Positions 63,001 through 64,000 of a stretch of 64,000 bases of DNA are shown one piece after another. Positions within the stretch are counted from its first letter, which is position 1; each line of letters starts with the position of its first letter. Source of the DNA: Labilithrix sp. (GTDB taxonomy: Bacteria; Myxococcota; Polyangia; Polyangiales; Polyangiaceae). The notes beneath the pieces were generated by a model. The model was not told where the DNA came from. It saw only the letters and a list, made by a program, of their open reading frames with translations, and did not search any database. The stretch spans positions 23,108 through 87,107 of the forward strand of contig JAQBQL010000188.1 of assembly GCA_028287035.1 (NCBI GenBank), written 5' to 3'. A program made the position numbers and the translations under genes.

Positions 63001-63765
63001 CTCGCGCCCGTCCGCGTGGAGGCGGGTCGCGTCCTTCTGGCCCTTCGCGCGCAGCCATGTCCCGCGGTACGGCTCGGCGGCGCGCGGGTCGCCGGCCGGC
63101 GCGTCGAACGTGGCGACCACCTCGAGGTAGTCCTCGGGGACGAACGCCCGGATCTCGAGCTCGCGCGCGACGATCATGGCGAGCGTGGGCGTCTGCACGC
63201 GGCCCACCGAGAGGTTGTCGTCGTGACGGATGCTGTAGACGCGCGACAGGTTCATGCCGACGAGCCAGTCGGCCCGGCTGCGTGCGCGCGCCGCGTCGGC
63301 AAGGCGGTCGAAGGCCTCGCCCTCCTGCAGGGTGCGGAACCCCTGCGCGATCGCCTCCGGCGTGAGCGACGAGATCCACAGCCGCTTGAACGGCTTCTTC
63401 GCGCGCGCCGCCTCGTAGATGTAGCGGAAGATGAGCTCGCCCTCGCGCCCGGCGTCCGTCGCGCACACGATGCCGCGCACGCCGGGAGCGACCAGCCAGC
63501 GCTTCACCACCGCGAACTGCTCGCGGGTGCTCGCGCCGGGGACGAGCGGCCACTCGGCGGGCAGGAGCGGGAGATCGGCGAGGCTCCAGCGCTTCCACGC
63601 GGGGTTCATGTCGTGCGGCTCGGCGAGCGCCACGAGATGACCGATCGCCCAGGTGACGACGTACCCGCCGCCCTCGAAGTAGCCATCCTGACGCGTGCGC
63701 GCCCCGAGGACGCTCGCGATGTCGCGCGCCACGCTCGGCTTCTCGGCGACGACCACCACTGTCAT
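60040..63765 (-). CDS. Fused DNA topoisomerase III and RecQ helicase
   Basis: A 1241-residue single-chain fusion. Residues 1 to about 600 are a type IA topoisomerase: VVAEKPSVARDIA (toprim Glu), CATDAGREGELIFR at 101-114 and active-site Tyr322 in LLSYPRTDSRHL; GLGTPATRAAILETL lies near 516-530. No zinc fingers follow. A Pro/Ala-rich linker (about 598-637) leads to RecQ: Walker A MPTGAGKS (675-682), DEAH (774-777, then CISQWGHDFRPDYRMLG), motif VI QEIGRAGRDG (952-961), zinc ligands Cys1075, Cys1094, Cys1097 and Cys1100, a winged-helix-like segment (about 1111-1188) and a basic Lys/Arg tail. HRDC is absent. The expected job is dissolving recombination intermediates. Start is ATG 63765; the longer open frame upstream shows no similarity. 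Confidence 0.93.
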   Translation of the reverse strand: MTVVVVAEKPSVARDIASVLGARTRQDGYFEGGGYVVTWAIGHLVALAEPHDMNPAWKRWSLADLPLLPAEWPLVPGASTREQFAVVKRWLVAPGVRGIVCATDAGREGELIFRYIYEAARAKKPFKRLWISSLTPEAIAQGFRTLQEGEAFDRLADAARARSRADWLVGMNLSRVYSIRHDDNLSVGRVQTPTLAMIVARELEIRAFVPEDYLEVVATFDAPAGDPRAAEPYRGTWLRAKGQKDATRLHADGREAKEILARAATGQAAVESVDRQTRKIPPPELYDLTELQRHANRLYGYTAQRTLDIAQRLYEQRKLLSYPRTDSRHLSAAIAETLPAVVAAIRGPYEAHLAEGTGARPLGRRFVDDARVSDHHAILPTEKRPPAELPVDERNVYELVCRRLLSAWHADHVLGVTTVITTITNGDVKDRFTSAGTSVENVGWKVLDVTRPSADVLLPGGLAAGLPRRVTDARSVAKKTKPPPRFSDATLLTAMETAGRTLDEKELSRAMRDCGLGTPATRAAILETLLRREYVVREEKTLRATDKGVSLIEIVHEDVKSPAMTGEWERRLANIEKGMDDLPAFMTAIESYVTKVVGAPPKAPVTPLAPRSGPVSSSAAPRLPVGGIARPARPVTTDRDLGALLHSAFGFAAFRPYQEAVCRAAAAGHDVLLVMPTGAGKSLCYQLPGLARGGTTLVISPLIALMEDQVGQLQKRGFVAERIHSGRDRTASRAACRQYLDGALDFLFIAPERLKVPGFTEMLARRKPTLVAIDEAHCISQWGHDFRPDYRMLGERLPALRPAPIIALTATATPRVQDDIARELRLVDADRFIHGFRRTNIGVEVLDRNPTARGDVVKRLLADPARRPAIVYAPTRKDAEQLASELGKKRLKASAYHAGLSNGTRDGVQAAFLGGLVDVIVATTAFGMGIDKANVRTVIHTALPGSVEGYYQEIGRAGRDGLPSRAILLHSFVDSKTHEFFMSRDYPEDTVLAKIEKAIVPSGMTRDELARKTRLSEEDFDKAFEKLWVHGGAVVAPGDVVTRGSAAWRAGYALQRSHKREQLSRMRQYAETASCRMLQLVRHFGDQQDAGEPCGQCDVCAPAACIAQAFRAPTDAEADASARILAALRALDGRSVGQVHRDVFDGAIERRSLDHLLGALSRSGQVRIVSDEFVKDGETIAFQRVYLAEGAAAGGDLRMVLAPAPTKKKTAAAAATKTRAFWRARAVRKKAATKRRPPRRS

Positions 63766-63865
63766 GGCAGCGGCACTATCCCACGGCGCCCGGGATCTTG
63801 GGAGCGCACAAGGTGCGACCGATCGTGAAAGGGCGTGTCCTATGGCGGGGCCGCTCACGTCACCG

Positions 63866-64000
63866 ATGAGCATGAACAAGCGATCGGCTGCGGTTGTCCT
63901 CGTCCTCACGATGCTCGCGCTCGTCACGGGGTGCTCGCGGTCCGAGCACGACGCCGCGCCGCCCGCCGCCGCGGCGCCCTCACCCGCGCCGTCGGTCGGG
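63866..64000 (+). CDS. Lipoprotein, N-terminal part only (runs off window)
   Basis: An open frame from ATG 63866 (or ATG 63872, two codons later) to the window end. The first residues give a lipoprotein signal: VVLVLTMLALVTGC, with Cys as the likely lipid anchor, followed by SRSEHDAAPPAAAA and a Pro/Ala linker. It diverges from the topoisomerase-helicase gene. The rest is outside the window, so its function cannot be judged. Confidence 0.65.
   Translation, partial: MSMNKRSAAVVLVLTMLALVTGCSRSEHDAAPPAAAAPSPAPSVG

Noticed and set aside
60946..63828. A 960-codon plus-strand open frame over the topoisomerase-helicase gene
   Set aside because: It is composed of Arg/Asp/Glu/Val runs and mirrors the catalytic gene.

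Overview
The window is high-GC bacterial DNA that looks like a chromosome of the Myxococcota (Polyangia-like). The grounds are strongly G/C-ending codons, many lipoproteins, a Myxococcus-type Cys-rich repeat joined to SBBP repeats, FHA-GAF sigma-54 activators, a PilC/PilS pair, fused multidomain proteins and an RHS toxin. No phylogenetic marker was tested, so the placement is an inference. I recognise no rRNA, tRNA or CRISPR array.

Left end (1-6.1 kb) is an accessory island with visibly more A/T-rich codons than the rest. It holds the 3' part of a giant RHS-repeat protein ending in a HYD1-type putative ADP-ribosyltransferase toxin, a tightly linked candidate immunity gene, a decayed IS3-type OrfA fragment, and a small gene broken by two frameshifts. 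From 6.1 to 19 kb come surface and envelope genes (a seven-bladed SBBP lipoprotein, an outer-membrane protein, a three-repeat lipoprotein), a CPA2 antiporter fused to an EIIA domain, an NAD-type isocitrate dehydrogenase, an alpha/beta hydrolase, a PpiD-like chaperone with an M16 peptidase, and a PilZ protein.

From 19 to 37 kb are a fused transporter-like/spermidine-synthase protein, a VWA-FHA protein, an MlaC-like protein, pilS and pilC, and then a long plus-strand run: serine hydrolase, UbiB/AarF-type kinase, PAS histidine kinase, glycerol kinase, UPF0158 protein, SurA-like protein, CDF transporter and BMP-type binding protein. The last four overlap by 4 bases each. This run meets a stand-alone LysR DNA-binding domain that diverges from map (methionine aminopeptidase) across a perfect palindrome. 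A B12-type radical SAM protein and MutS2 follow.

From 42 to 59 kb are a sigma-54 activator, TonB receptor and YfiR cluster; gpsA with a proline/glutamine-rich membrane protein; a lipoprotein-lepB-lipoprotein overlapping operon; a TonB receptor that carries its own TonB C-terminal domain, with a lipoprotein and an aldehyde dehydrogenase; an ICMT-like methyltransferase; and a peroxiredoxin. The right end (60.0-63.8 kb) is dominated by a 1241-residue fusion of topoisomerase III and RecQ helicase. This is the most striking single gene: a helicase-topoisomerase pair that normally assembles from separate proteins, here encoded as one chain. The window ends inside a new lipoprotein gene.

Two patterns run through the window. 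Convergent genes are packed tail to tail with almost no spacer. Many transcription-unit-leading genes have a TAnnnT hexamer 6-11 bases before the start codon and no clear ribosome-binding site, which suggests leaderless or very short-leader transcripts.
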